Origin: Flavobacteriales bacterium
Lineage (GTDB): Bacteria; Bacteroidota; Bacteroidia; UBA10329
Length of the DNA stretch: 64,000 nucleotides
Assembly (NCBI GenBank): GCA_021741155.1
Contig: JAIOYP010000067.1
Span: 1 to 64,000 of the forward strand
Direction: 5' to 3'
Of this stretch, positions 43,534-53,600 are shown piece after piece (the first letter of the stretch is position 1; every line of letters starts with the position of its first letter). Under the pieces are notes generated by a model. That model saw only the letters and a program-made list of their open reading frames with translations, did not search any database and was not told the DNA's origin. The position numbers and the translations under genes were made by a program.

Positions 43534-44283
43534 ATGATTAAAATCGGAGTTTCTGCGTGCTTTTTTCATCCTGACCTGAACAGGGCAACCTTCGGGCCGA
43601 AAACACTTTCGTACCTCGAAAACGACATGGCTGTTTATGTTGCACGACCAAACGTGATGCCTGTTCTCATTCCTGAATTGCCGAAAGCTGAGAAGCTGGC
43701 AATGATTAAGGAAATGGATGGATTGGTGTTGCAGGGCGGAGTGGATTTAGCTCCTGAATCTTACGGAGAGCAACCAATTGGAAGATGGCTCGGAGATCGC
43801 ATTCGAGATGAATACGAACTTGAATTGATGAAGCTTTTTCTTGATGCTGGAAAACCAGTTCTCGGTATTTGCCGAGGTTTTCAAGTGATGAATGCATATT
43901 ACGGAGGAACACTTTTTCAGGACATCGAAACACAACGACCAGAAAGCATTAAACACCGTGATGCGACTGAATACGACCACGTACATCATGGCGTACGCTT
44001 TGAAAAAGGTTCATTTTTCGAATCGCTATATGGCAATGGGAAAAATCCAATGGTGAACTCCGTACATCATCAGGCAGCAAAGGATATTGGCAAAGGACTT
44101 ATTCCCCAGGCTTATTGCGCTGAAGACGGAATACTGGAGGCATTCATTCATGAGAGTGCTGAACCAGGTAAGATTATGGGCGTGCAGTGGCATCCAGAAT
44201 TTTTCCATACAATGGGCGACAAACTCATTAACCCATTCAAAATCATCGATACATTTCTAACATTCGCTAAAACAGATAAATGA
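43534..44283 (+). CDS. PuuD-like gamma-glutamyl hydrolase (class I amidotransferase fold)
   Basis: 249 residues, peptidase C26 family. The nucleophile elbow GICRGFQ has Cys 113, QGGVDLAPESYGEQP is near 67-81, and the His/Glu of the triad are in WHPEFF (220 and 222). In the Puu pathway such enzymes hydrolyse gamma-glutamyl-GABA. Here the local genes suggest gamma-glutamylglycine, an inference. ATG 43534 is chosen because the upstream in-frame ATG lies before the -7 box. The stop overlaps the ALDH start as ATGA. Confidence 0.87.
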   Translation: MIKIGVSACFFHPDLNRATFGPKTLSYLENDMAVYVARPNVMPVLIPELPKAEKLAMIKEMDGLVLQGGVDLAPESYGEQPIGRWLGDRIRDEYELELMKLFLDAGKPVLGICRGFQVMNAYYGGTLFQDIETQRPESIKHRDATEYDHVHHGVRFEKGSFFESLYGNGKNPMVNSVHHQAAKDIGKGLIPQAYCAEDGILEAFIHESAEPGKIMGVQWHPEFFHTMGDKLINPFKIIDTFLTFAKTDK

Positions 44284-45641
44284 AAATCATCAATCCCGCC
44301 ACAGAGGCGGTCATTAAGGAAGTGGCTGAAGACAACGCAACTTCAATTCAAACCAAGTTTGAAACCGCGAAATCCGCTCAGAAATCGTGGGCAAAAGTTC
44401 CGCTAAAAGAGCGTATCGCTTGTATCGTCAAGTTCAATGAATTGATGTTGGCCAATGCAGATAAGATTGCGGCTGACCTCACTTCCGAAGTGGGAAAACC
44501 ATTGCAACAAGCCAAAGGCGAAATCAATGGTGGCCTTGGTCGAAGCAAATTCTTTGTGGAAAACAGCGAAAAATACCTTGCAGAGGAATGGATGGTTTCG
44601 GAAGGTGCAACTTGTGAGAAAATCACTTATGAACCGCTCGGTGTCATCGCAAACATTTCAGCATGGAACTATCCAATCCTAGTTGGTTTCAACGTGTTCA
44701 TTCCTGCCTTGATTGGTGGAAACGCGGTGCTTTACAAACCATCAGAATTCAGCACACTTACGGGGTTGAACATGGCAGAAATGCTGTGGAAAGCTGGAAT
44801 TCCTAAGGACGTTTTCCAAGTGGTTATCGGAGCTAAAGAAGCTGGCGAAGCTTTGCTTAACCTTCCTTTGGATGGTTATTTCTTCACCGGTTCGTACGCC
44901 ACAGGGAAATACATTGCCGAACGCGTTGCAGGAAAACTTGTTCCTGTTGGATTGGAGTTGGGAGGAAAAGACCCAATGTATGTATGTGAAAATGTAGATG
45001 TAAAGGCCGCAGCTGCCGCGGGTGTTGAAGGGGCTTTCTACAACAACGGCCAAAGCTGTTGCGCAGTGGAACGCATCTATGTTCACGAGAACATTTATGA
45101 TGCTTACGTTTCAGCTTTTATTGAAGAAACGAAGTTGATGAGATTGGGTGACCCGACTGCGGAAGACGTTTTTCTTGGTTCATTAACACGCCCTCAACAG
45201 TTATCTGTTTTGGAAGATCAAGTGAAAGATGCAGTTGAGAAAGGTGCCTCACTCCTTTTCGGTGGGAAACGTGTAGATAAAAAAGGATTCTATTTCGAGC
45301 CGACCGTTTTGACCAACGTGAATCACTCGATGAAAGTTATGATGGACGAAAGTTTCGGTCCTATTATCGGAATTCAAAAAGTAAAAAACGATGAGGAAGC
45401 CGTCAAATTAATGCTGGACACGCAGTACGGACTAACGTCAGCAGTATACACACAAGATGAAGACCGTGCCTTAGATTTGATGCAACAGCTTAACTCAGGA
45501 ACGGTTTACTGGAACTGCTGCGATCGTGTAAGTCCAAATATCCCTTGGAGCGGCCGTGGTGCTTCTGGTTTAGGCTCTACCCTGTCTCATGCTGGAATTA
45601 GAACCTTCGTTCAGCCAAAGAGCTATCACTTGAGGAAGTAA
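44280..45641 (+). CDS. NAD(P)-dependent aldehyde dehydrogenase
   Basis: 453 residues, ALDH superfamily. Catalytic residues are present: Asn 130 in SAWNYP, Glu 226 in LELGGKDP and Cys 260 in NNGQSCC. FFTGSYATGKY (near 201-211) forms the cofactor loop. It is co-translated with the PuuD-like hydrolase, which suggests that the aldehyde is gamma-glutamylated, as in the Puu pathway where PuuC precedes PuuD. Specificity is not readable. Confidence 0.9.
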   Translation: MKIINPATEAVIKEVAEDNATSIQTKFETAKSAQKSWAKVPLKERIACIVKFNELMLANADKIAADLTSEVGKPLQQAKGEINGGLGRSKFFVENSEKYLAEEWMVSEGATCEKITYEPLGVIANISAWNYPILVGFNVFIPALIGGNAVLYKPSEFSTLTGLNMAEMLWKAGIPKDVFQVVIGAKEAGEALLNLPLDGYFFTGSYATGKYIAERVAGKLVPVGLELGGKDPMYVCENVDVKAAAAAGVEGAFYNNGQSCCAVERIYVHENIYDAYVSAFIEETKLMRLGDPTAEDVFLGSLTRPQQLSVLEDQVKDAVEKGASLLFGGKRVDKKGFYFEPTVLTNVNHSMKVMMDESFGPIIGIQKVKNDEEAVKLMLDTQYGLTSAVYTQDEDRALDLMQQLNSGTVYWNCCDRVSPNIPWSGRGASGLGSTLSHAGIRTFVQPKSYHLRK

Positions 45642-45652
45642 CCTCATTTATT

Positions 45653-45700
45653 ATCATAAACAAGAAAGGCCCGAAATATCGGGCCTTTCTTGTTTATGAT
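45653..45700. terminator. perfect 22-bp stem bidirectional terminator
   Basis: Positions 45653-45674 and 45679-45700 are perfect inverted copies around an AATA loop, with GGCCCGA/TCGGGCC at the top and an AAACAAGAAA/TTTCTTGTTT base. It separates the convergent ALDH and giant T9SS genes. Confidence 0.88.
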
Positions 45701-45711
45701 CTAAGCAGTTT

Positions 45712-48700
45712 TTACTGCTTGATTATCTTCTGAACCGTCATTTGATTATCAGCATAAATACGAAGGAAGTAAACTCCGTTAGGAATGTCTGTCATGTCGT
45801 ATTGCTTGCGCAAGCTATCGGTGTTACCCAAACGGCTATCTAACCAAACTTGCTTGCCAACCATGTCGAAAAGTCCAACGGTTATATCCATTTGACGAGC
45901 CATCTCAACCTCAAGTGTAAACTGTCCGTTGTTTGGATTAGGATAAACGCTCACATTGCCTTCAAAATTAGCCTCTTCAATTCCAACACAACAAGTTAAT
46001 TCAAAGTTCGGAGAACAGTCAGAACATCCATTGGCATCGGTAACGCACACGTGGTAGTTTCCACTTCCTGTTGGATTTATAGCGTAAGCTGCACTCGTGG
46101 CTCCCGGAATTGGATTTCCATTATGAAACCACTGGAATCCTGTAAAGTCTCCCGGATTGGTTACTGTAAGTAAACCAGCATCTTCACTAACAATTGGTTC
46201 TGGATTCCAAACGGTTACCGTAACTGGAGCTACCTGTAGCATACTGTCGATACAACCATTACCATCCATAAGAATCGGCCAATAATCTCCAGACTCAATT
46301 ACTGTCACGCTTTGCGTTGTAGAACCACTGTTCCATAAGTAAGAAGCATATCCTGGTGCAACACTCAAATTAACCGAACCACCAACGCAGAACTCAAGCG
46401 GACCGTCAGCAGTGATTGGTGAAGCAGTCATCGGTTCATTCATAATTAGTTCTACCTCATTTGTGCCTTCACAACCATATTGGTTGGTCACAGTAAGAAC
46501 TATGATTCCTGACTGTCCCCATTCTGTCGTTTGAGTATTATCACCCGTTGTCCAAGAATATCCATCGTATCCTGGTTCAGCAGAAAGGATAACTGTATTT
46601 CCGATGCAAAACTCTACAACCCCAGCTGGCGTTATAATTGGAGTAGGAATTGGATTCACAGTAACCACTATGACGTCAGTTCCAATACAACCGTTTGCAT
46701 CCACTACTGTCACTTCATAACCAGCGCTTTGGCTTGCAGAAGTAGTTTGTGTAATGTCCCCAGTCGGTGTCCAAGCGTACGAAGCATATCCTGCTCCAGC
46801 ATCTAACGTGATTAAACAAACCGTTGTGTCGTTTCCTAGGTCAACTTGAGGAGCCTGAAGAACGTTGTACACAGCTGAAGCAGTAGCATCACAGCCATTA
46901 GCGGCTTCGTAAGTATAATCAACGTTAGTAGCTCCCGGCCCCGCTAGGTCTGGGAAGAAAAGATCTCCGATAATGGAGAAGTTACCATACACAACTGTGT
47001 AATCTCCACCCACTGGGCTACCACCCATAAATTCAACGAAATCCTCGTTAGAACAAGCGTGCGATGGCAAAGTAAGAGTAACAACAGGTGTTGGCAGGAC
47101 ATTATATTGAAGTCCTGGGCTTGTAACCGAACAGTTGTTGGCATCAGTACCAACCACTGCTACCGTTTGACCATCCTGTAATGCTGAGTTTGTGTATGGA
47201 TTTGTGCTTCCAGCAGATACTCCATCAACAAAAAACTGATATGTGCTTGCACCAGATGCAGTGAATTGCACCGGAGTTCCCTCGCAAATTGTCAGGCCAG
47301 ATGGAGTCGCTGCAAGTGCAATCACCAATGTTCCAGGATCGCTGAGCGAGACGGCATCAGTAGATTGGCATCCATTTACGTCTGTAACAGTTACTGAATA
47401 TTGTCCAGCGCTCAATCCTACTGCAACTGGAGTTGTCTGAGCACTTGGTGTCCATAAGTAATCATAGGCAGGTACGCCACCGATAGTCAAAGCATTTGCA
47501 AATCCATCGGATGCTCCACATGATGAAGGATTGACGAAAGAGGTTATACCTACTTGAATTTCGGGATGTACTAGGAATGTTGCTGGTGCGCTTGTTGCTG
47601 CACAAAGCTGAGTATCAAGACCCATCACCGCAATGATGTCTCCATCAACCAGCGTGTCAGAAATGTATGGATTCTGAGTGCTTACTTGGAATCCATTCAC
47701 ATAAAACACATAAGTAGTTGCTCCTGAACCCGTAAAAGTGACTGTTTCTCCACCACAGATTGTGCTGTTGGTGGCATCTGAAGTAAGGGTTACAGGGCTT
47801 GAACCGACATCACTAAGTGACTGACTGATAACCGCTGTACATCCAGCATCATCCGTTGCCGTTACGAAGTACGAACCTGCATTCAAATTTGCTACAGTTG
47901 GTCCTTGCGGTCCGTGACTCCACTGATAGGTGTATCCAGGTGTTCCGCCAGTAGCGGCCGAAGTTATTACACCGTCAGTCGCACCGCAAGAAGTTGGATC
48001 AGAAAAGCTAGTGATGGTTACCGTAGGACTTGGGTTAACCGTTACTGTCATTCCAGCACTTTCCACATCACAAAGATTACCGTCCGTAGCGATAACAGAA
48101 ACTACCTGACCGTTGGTTAATGTAGAAGTAACAAATACACTAGTCGAACTTGGAAGGCCTACAGGAACTCCATCCACTAGGAATTGATAGACCAAACCAC
48201 CAGAAGCGAAGAATGAAATGCTCTGACCAACACAAATGGTCGTGTCCGCATCATTACACACAAGCAAGACGGTAGGACCTGGATTAACAATCGGATAAAT
48301 GATGTTGCTTGTGGCAGTACAGTTATTACCGTCAGTCCCTGTGGCGGCAACTGATTGGCCATCTGTCAAAGTTGCAATAATGAAAGGGTTTGTAGTAGAT
48401 GTTGGCTGACCATCAACATAAAACTGATATGTATTAGATCCAGATGCTGTGAACACAATACTCTCACCAGCACAAATCTCATTATTAGGGTCTTCGCTGC
48501 TAGTCATAGTGACAGGCTGTGCACCCGGATCACTTAGAGCATATGTTTCGCTTGAAGAACAACCATTATCGTCCGTAACGGTCAGGAAATATGGAGCCGC
48601 TGGCAAGCCAGAAATGTTTGGTGTGACTTGACCATTACTCCATAGATAAACATAAGGAGGCAAGCCACCAGACACTAATGTTTGAATTACACCATCAGAC

Positions 48701-50511
48701 AAAGCGCAACCAGAAGGGTCTGCAACGGTTTCTGTGATAATCGGATTATCTCGTACGGTGAAGTTGATACCTGTGGATGTAGAAGTACAGAAATTGTAAT
48801 CCGTACCGGTAACGTAAACGGTTTGACCATTAAGTAATCCAGTGGTGGTGAACGGATTTTGCGTGCTTACTGGAACCCCATTAATATAATACTGGTATTG
48901 AAACGCTCCAGATGCAGTGAAAGTCACTGATTCTCCGGCACAGATTGTATTATCACCATCACTGCTAACCAAAGTTACTGGAGATGCTCCGGGATCGTTC
49001 AATGAAACAGAAGAGAAGTCTGTACATCCAGTAGCATCAGTTACAATAACTTCATAAGGTCCTGCAGCCAATCCACTAATTGTTGGCCCAACTGAACCAT
49101 TGCTCCAAGTAAATACATAAGGAGCTGTTCCGCCTCCAGCGATAGCAGTTATGATTCCATCGGCCGCACCGCATGCAGATGGGCTTGTAATTCCGCTAAA
49201 CCCTACCGAAGGAGCTGGAGTTACGTTTATAAGCACGTTCACGCACGCAGAGTTATTACAAGGCCCTTGAGCTCTTACAAAGTAATTGGTAGTTGATAGC
49301 GGATTCACCACGATTGAAGTTCCACTACCTACCAACTGACCTCCACAACCACCGATATACCAAAACCATTGTGCGTTAGTCCCCAATGAACCGCCACTCA
49401 CGGTGAGCGTTACAGGAGAGCCAGAACAAACAGTAGTACCGCTGGCAACTATTGACGTTGGATCCGTTGATTCAGTATCAACTATAACATTAAAAGAGCA
49501 TGAAGCTGTTAGTCCTGCATCATCAACAACCTCATAAGTAACCAGTGTTGTTCCTAACGGAAACGTGCTTCCAGAAGGGAGTCCAACGGTAACACCACCA
49601 CCTGCTAACGAACAGTTGTCAGAAGCCGTAGGGTCTGGATAATTAACAATCGGATTACATCCTGCAAAAACAGTTGGAGGACAGGTAATTACTGGATTTT
49701 GGGTATCAACTACAGTAATCGTAAAGGATCCACTGACAGTATTTCCAGACGCATCGCTGGCAATGAAGGTCTGAGTAGTTACTCCGACAGGAAAAAATGT
49801 ACCACTAGGTAATCCCGCTGTTTGATTAATGGTTGAGCTACAATTGTCAGTTGTTGTAGGTGCAGCAAACGTTACTGTCGCACCACATTGCCCAGTAGTA
49901 GCGTTTACTGAAATGTTTGAAGGAACCGAAATTGTAGGGGGCGTAACATCAGGAGCGCTGGTTATCTCAACCTGATACCAAACCAAACAAACTGGCGCGC
50001 CTGTTGCATTATCTCCAATATCCAAGTTCCAGGCACCATAAGGCGACTGACCATTATAGGCCGCCAAGTTTCCATTATTGGGACCGAAGGTTCCAGTAAC
50101 TGGAGTACCACTTGGAATCGGATTTCCAGTACTAAATCGAGTTATTACAGAGGAAGTTGAAACAGCTCCACTCCAAGTACCAGGCAAAGCCAATATTTGA
50201 GGACCAGCAGGGCCATTAATCCGAAAACTGGTTTCTTGGTGCTGAGAGTTTCCTCCTGTGGGACTGGTACAGGTTCCTGCAGTTTTGGCCCATGCGATGA
50301 TAACATCCACATCCGTTACCTGACATCCTTGTGTAAAGTCGCTAGGAGCAAATGTAACACTGGGCATTGGAGTTCCATAATTACCAACTCCATCAACAGA
50401 GGTTGATGATGGTGCTACATAGGCTTTGGTAACGGTCTGTCCATACGTGGTCACGTATGACATCAACACCAAAACAGGAATGGATAATCGTAAAAAAAAC
50501 TTCATTTTCAA
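45712..50511 (-). CDS. giant T9SS cargo: P-domain, HYR, SprB and Ig-like repeats
   Basis: 1599 residues. In order: a signal peptide (about 1-24), a proprotein-convertase P-like domain (to about 185, GAWNLDIGDNATG), and two HYR domains (to about 345, VTCPP-type starts and DNCS). An alternating array follows, with four SprB-like units (PSxCGAxDGxI ... GPYEVIVTDATGC) interleaved with Ig-like units (TICAGESVTFTASG ... YVDG/YINGV). Then come several PKD-like units (YASYAWTPTGD, YDGYSWTTGDN) and a T9SS type A sorting domain in the last 80 residues (VSVYPNPNNGQFTLEV). SprB itself is a gliding adhesin, so a surface adhesin is likely. Confidence 0.9.
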   Translation of the reverse strand: MKMKFFLRLSIPVLVLMSYVTTYGQTVTKAYVAPSSTSVDGVGNYGTPMPSVTFAPSDFTQGCQVTDVDVIIAWAKTAGTCTSPTGGNSQHQETSFRINGPAGPQILALPGTWSGAVSTSSVITRFSTGNPIPSGTPVTGTFGPNNGNLAAYNGQSPYGAWNLDIGDNATGAPVCLVWYQVEITSAPDVTPPTISVPSNISVNATTGQCGATVTFAAPTTTDNCSSTINQTAGLPSGTFFPVGVTTQTFIASDASGNTVSGSFTITVVDTQNPVITCPPTVFAGCNPIVNYPDPTASDNCSLAGGGVTVGLPSGSTFPLGTTLVTYEVVDDAGLTASCSFNVIVDTESTDPTSIVASGTTVCSGSPVTLTVSGGSLGTNAQWFWYIGGCGGQLVGSGTSIVVNPLSTTNYFVRAQGPCNNSACVNVLINVTPAPSVGFSGITSPSACGAADGIITAIAGGGTAPYVFTWSNGSVGPTISGLAAGPYEVIVTDATGCTDFSSVSLNDPGASPVTLVSSDGDNTICAGESVTFTASGAFQYQYYINGVPVSTQNPFTTTGLLNGQTVYVTGTDYNFCTSTSTGINFTVRDNPIITETVADPSGCALSDGVIQTLVSGGLPPYVYLWSNGQVTPNISGLPAAPYFLTVTDDNGCSSSETYALSDPGAQPVTMTSSEDPNNEICAGESIVFTASGSNTYQFYVDGQPTSTTNPFIIATLTDGQSVAATGTDGNNCTATSNIIYPIVNPGPTVLLVCNDADTTICVGQSISFFASGGLVYQFLVDGVPVGLPSSTSVFVTSTLTNGQVVSVIATDGNLCDVESAGMTVTVNPSPTVTITSFSDPTSCGATDGVITSAATGGTPGYTYQWSHGPQGPTVANLNAGSYFVTATDDAGCTAVISQSLSDVGSSPVTLTSDATNSTICGGETVTFTGSGATTYVFYVNGFQVSTQNPYISDTLVDGDIIAVMGLDTQLCAATSAPATFLVHPEIQVGITSFVNPSSCGASDGFANALTIGGVPAYDYLWTPSAQTTPVAVGLSAGQYSVTVTDVNGCQSTDAVSLSDPGTLVIALAATPSGLTICEGTPVQFTASGASTYQFFVDGVSAGSTNPYTNSALQDGQTVAVVGTDANNCSVTSPGLQYNVLPTPVVTLTLPSHACSNEDFVEFMGGSPVGGDYTVVYGNFSIIGDLFFPDLAGPGATNVDYTYEAANGCDATASAVYNVLQAPQVDLGNDTTVCLITLDAGAGYASYAWTPTGDITQTTSASQSAGYEVTVVDANGCIGTDVIVVTVNPIPTPIITPAGVVEFCIGNTVILSAEPGYDGYSWTTGDNTQTTEWGQSGIIVLTVTNQYGCEGTNEVELIMNEPMTASPITADGPLEFCVGGSVNLSVAPGYASYLWNSGSTTQSVTVIESGDYWPILMDGNGCIDSMLQVAPVTVTVWNPEPIVSEDAGLLTVTNPGDFTGFQWFHNGNPIPGATSAAYAINPTGSGNYHVCVTDANGCSDCSPNFELTCCVGIEEANFEGNVSVYPNPNNGQFTLEVEMARQMDITVGLFDMVGKQVWLDSRLGNTDSLRKQYDMTDIPNGVYFLRIYADNQMTVQKIIKQ

Positions 50512-50670
50512 TTGCTATAGGGGTTTTGGAAAATCTTTTTCAACACTTTAAAATCAACCGTCTAAATTAATTTTTTTTAACACTAAAATGATAAACCCAA
50601 AAAATGCGGCTTTAGGTTCGAACTCACTGGTGCTAAATAAAAACTTAAAATCAAAATTCATTCAAGTCAA
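50512..50670. other. intergenic, nothing recognised
   Basis: A 159-bp AT-rich gap between the first and second giant genes (same strand). I see no convincing hairpin, -7 box or repeat. Confidence 0.5.
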
Positions 50671-53600
50671 CTATTCTTTCACAACGGAGCGAACAACAAC
50701 TCCACCATCGGTCATCAATTTCAGATAATAAATTCCGGCACCGAGATTTTCGACATTAAACTGTCGTTTAATCCTTGAAACATCTTTAAGTTTTTCTGGG
50801 TTCAGAATATCGCGGCCAGTAATATCTGACAATGAAATCGTTCCAGTTATCTGCTTACCAAAGTCAACCTCCAACGTAAATTGATTACGCGTAGGGTTTG
50901 GATAGATATTAATGTCATAATCCAAATTGGCATCAGCAATTCCAGTAAATGTGAATTCAACATTAAAAGAAGTACCGAAACATCCATGATTATCCCAACC
51001 TATCACGCTGTAATTGCCGCTGACTGTAGGTGTAATTGTTGAACCTGTTTGCCCTGGTAGCGGTAAGCCATTGAAATACCACTGATATTGGTCAAATGGA
51101 CCGTTGGTCACGGCAATTATATCTGCCTGCTGCTCAACCGTTGGCTGAGGGTTCCACACTTCAATGTGAATTGGGCTTCCAACTAGCGTGCTATCTATGC
51201 AATTATTGGCGTCAAGAACCGTAACGCAGTAATCTCCTGTTTGAGTAACTACAATAGATGGCGTGGTAGATCCGCTGCACCATAGATACGAACTGTATGG
51301 TCCAGGCTCAACTGTTAAGCTTACACTTCCTCCTTGGCAAAATTCTGTAGCGCCACTTGCAACAATTGTTGGCGGAACAGTCGAATTCACGACAACTTGA
51401 ACTGAAGCTGACGTATTCAAGCATCCATTATTAGGGTCTTCAACCGTTACGGTATAGATTCCAGATTCCCAAACCTCAATTGCAGTTGTCGTCTCACCAT
51501 TTAGATTCCAGAGATAAGAGGCTAAACCTCCATTTGCAGAAAGTGTTGCCGTATCTCCATCACACAATGTAACGGTACTACTTGGCGTAATAATGGCATT
51601 TGGAAGTTGCAACGTGGAAACGATAACTTCATCAGTACCACTACAACCAAACTCATCCCAAACCTGCAAACCAATAACGCCTGGAGTTGTTACTGTAATG
51701 CTCTGTGAAACTTGGCTTGTGCTCCATTGGTAGGAATCATATCCTACACCTCCATTCAATCCTACTGAACCGCCAGCACAAAACTCAAGAGGACCATCAG
51801 CAACAATAACTGGATTGAGCAGATTGCTTACTGTAACAGCGATATTATCCGTTCCAACACATCCGTTCTGATCAGTAACAGAAACGATGTACGCCCCAGT
51901 TGAATTAACCGTAATCGATTGCGATATTTCTTGAGTTGACCACGAGTAAGATGCCCCCGAGTTACCAGCATTAAGCGTTACAGAGGAAGCCGTACAAATG
52001 GTGGTGTCGTTACCTAGATTAACTACTGGTGGTTGATTTACAACCACCTGAACAGCTGGAGAAGTTCCAGAACATCCCTCTGCTGTGGTAACAACCACAT
52101 TGTAAGTGCCAGCCTGAGTTACCGTTGTTGTCTGCCCATTTGTGCTGTTGCTCCAACTGTAAACCGAGTATCCTCCACCAGCGTTCAACACAAGATTGCT
52201 TCCAGCGCAGATTGCCGAAGTTCCGCTAGGAGTAATGGTTGGCAAAGGATTGGCATTGATGGTAACCTGCTGACTAGAAATATTAGTACATCCATTACCA
52301 TCCGAGAATGTGTAAGTAACGGTATGGATTCCTGTGCCAGCAGCAACTGGGCTAAAGGAAGCACCGATAATTCCCTGCCCGCTGAATGTTCCGCCAGCTG
52401 GGCTTCCTGTTAATGGGGCATTTGAAGCGTTGGCACAATAGGATGACGCCAATCCCGTGAATGCTACTGTCGGCAATGCGTTGATTGTAACCTGTTGTTG
52501 ATTAAGACTAGTGCAACCGAACGGGTCGGTGTATGTATAGGTTATCGTGTTAACGCCAACTCCAGCATTATCAGGAACAAAATTATTCCCAGAAATACCT
52601 GAACCGATAAATGTACCTCCAACTGGCGAACCAAGAAGTGTGTAAGCATTGGCATCGTCCTCACAATATGCTAGACCCAAACCAGAAAAAGAAACGTTGG
52701 GAAGTCCATTCACATCAACAGATTGTGTTTCAGTATTGGTACATCCATTGCCATCTGTATAGGTGTAAGTGATGAATATCGTTCCAACACCAGCAATGGA
52801 TGGAACAAATGAGTTTCCACTAATTCCAAGTCCGCTGAAAGTTCCACCTGTTGGAGTACCTGTCATTGGAACTGGTGTAGTTTGATCAATACAATACTGG
52901 GCGCCCAATCCTGTAAAACTTACAACTGGAAGCTGATGAAAGACAACATTGACGTTTTCAGAATCTGTACAACCATTATTGTCTTCGGTCCAGGTAAAGA
53001 CGTATGGCCCATCTGTATCAACAGTAACTGTAGCATTTGGATCGGTATCGGATGGAGAGAAAGTGGCGATTCCTGGCCCTGAATAAGACCAAAGACCGTT
53101 TCCGATGCTTGGTGTTGCATTCAAATCAAAATCGAGGTCGCATTCCGACCCTCCATTACCAGCATCAGCAATTGGTTGCTGATAGAAATTCACCGAAATG
53201 GTTGCATTGTCTGAACAAACGCCATTTACTTCTGTCCAAGTGAAACTGTAAGTACCGTAAGCATCAACTAATACAGTTGCCGTTGCGCTATTGACGTTAC
53301 TGAAAAATGCGTTTCCAGCTCCCGTATACGTCCAAGTGCCTGTTCCAAAACTTGGAGTTCCTGAAAAAGTAAAATTCAAATCACACTCATCGCCACCTGT
53401 TCCAGCATTGGCCACTGGTTGGTCGTAAAGATTGACCGTTACCACATCAGCATCAACACAAACACCGTTTGTTTCTGTCCAAGTGAACGTATAAGCTCCT
53501 GATTGAGACACGGCAACCGTTGTTGTTGGGTCTGAATCATCAGCAAATGATGCTGAACCAGGACCAACCGATGTCCACTGCCCTATACCACTGCTTGGAA

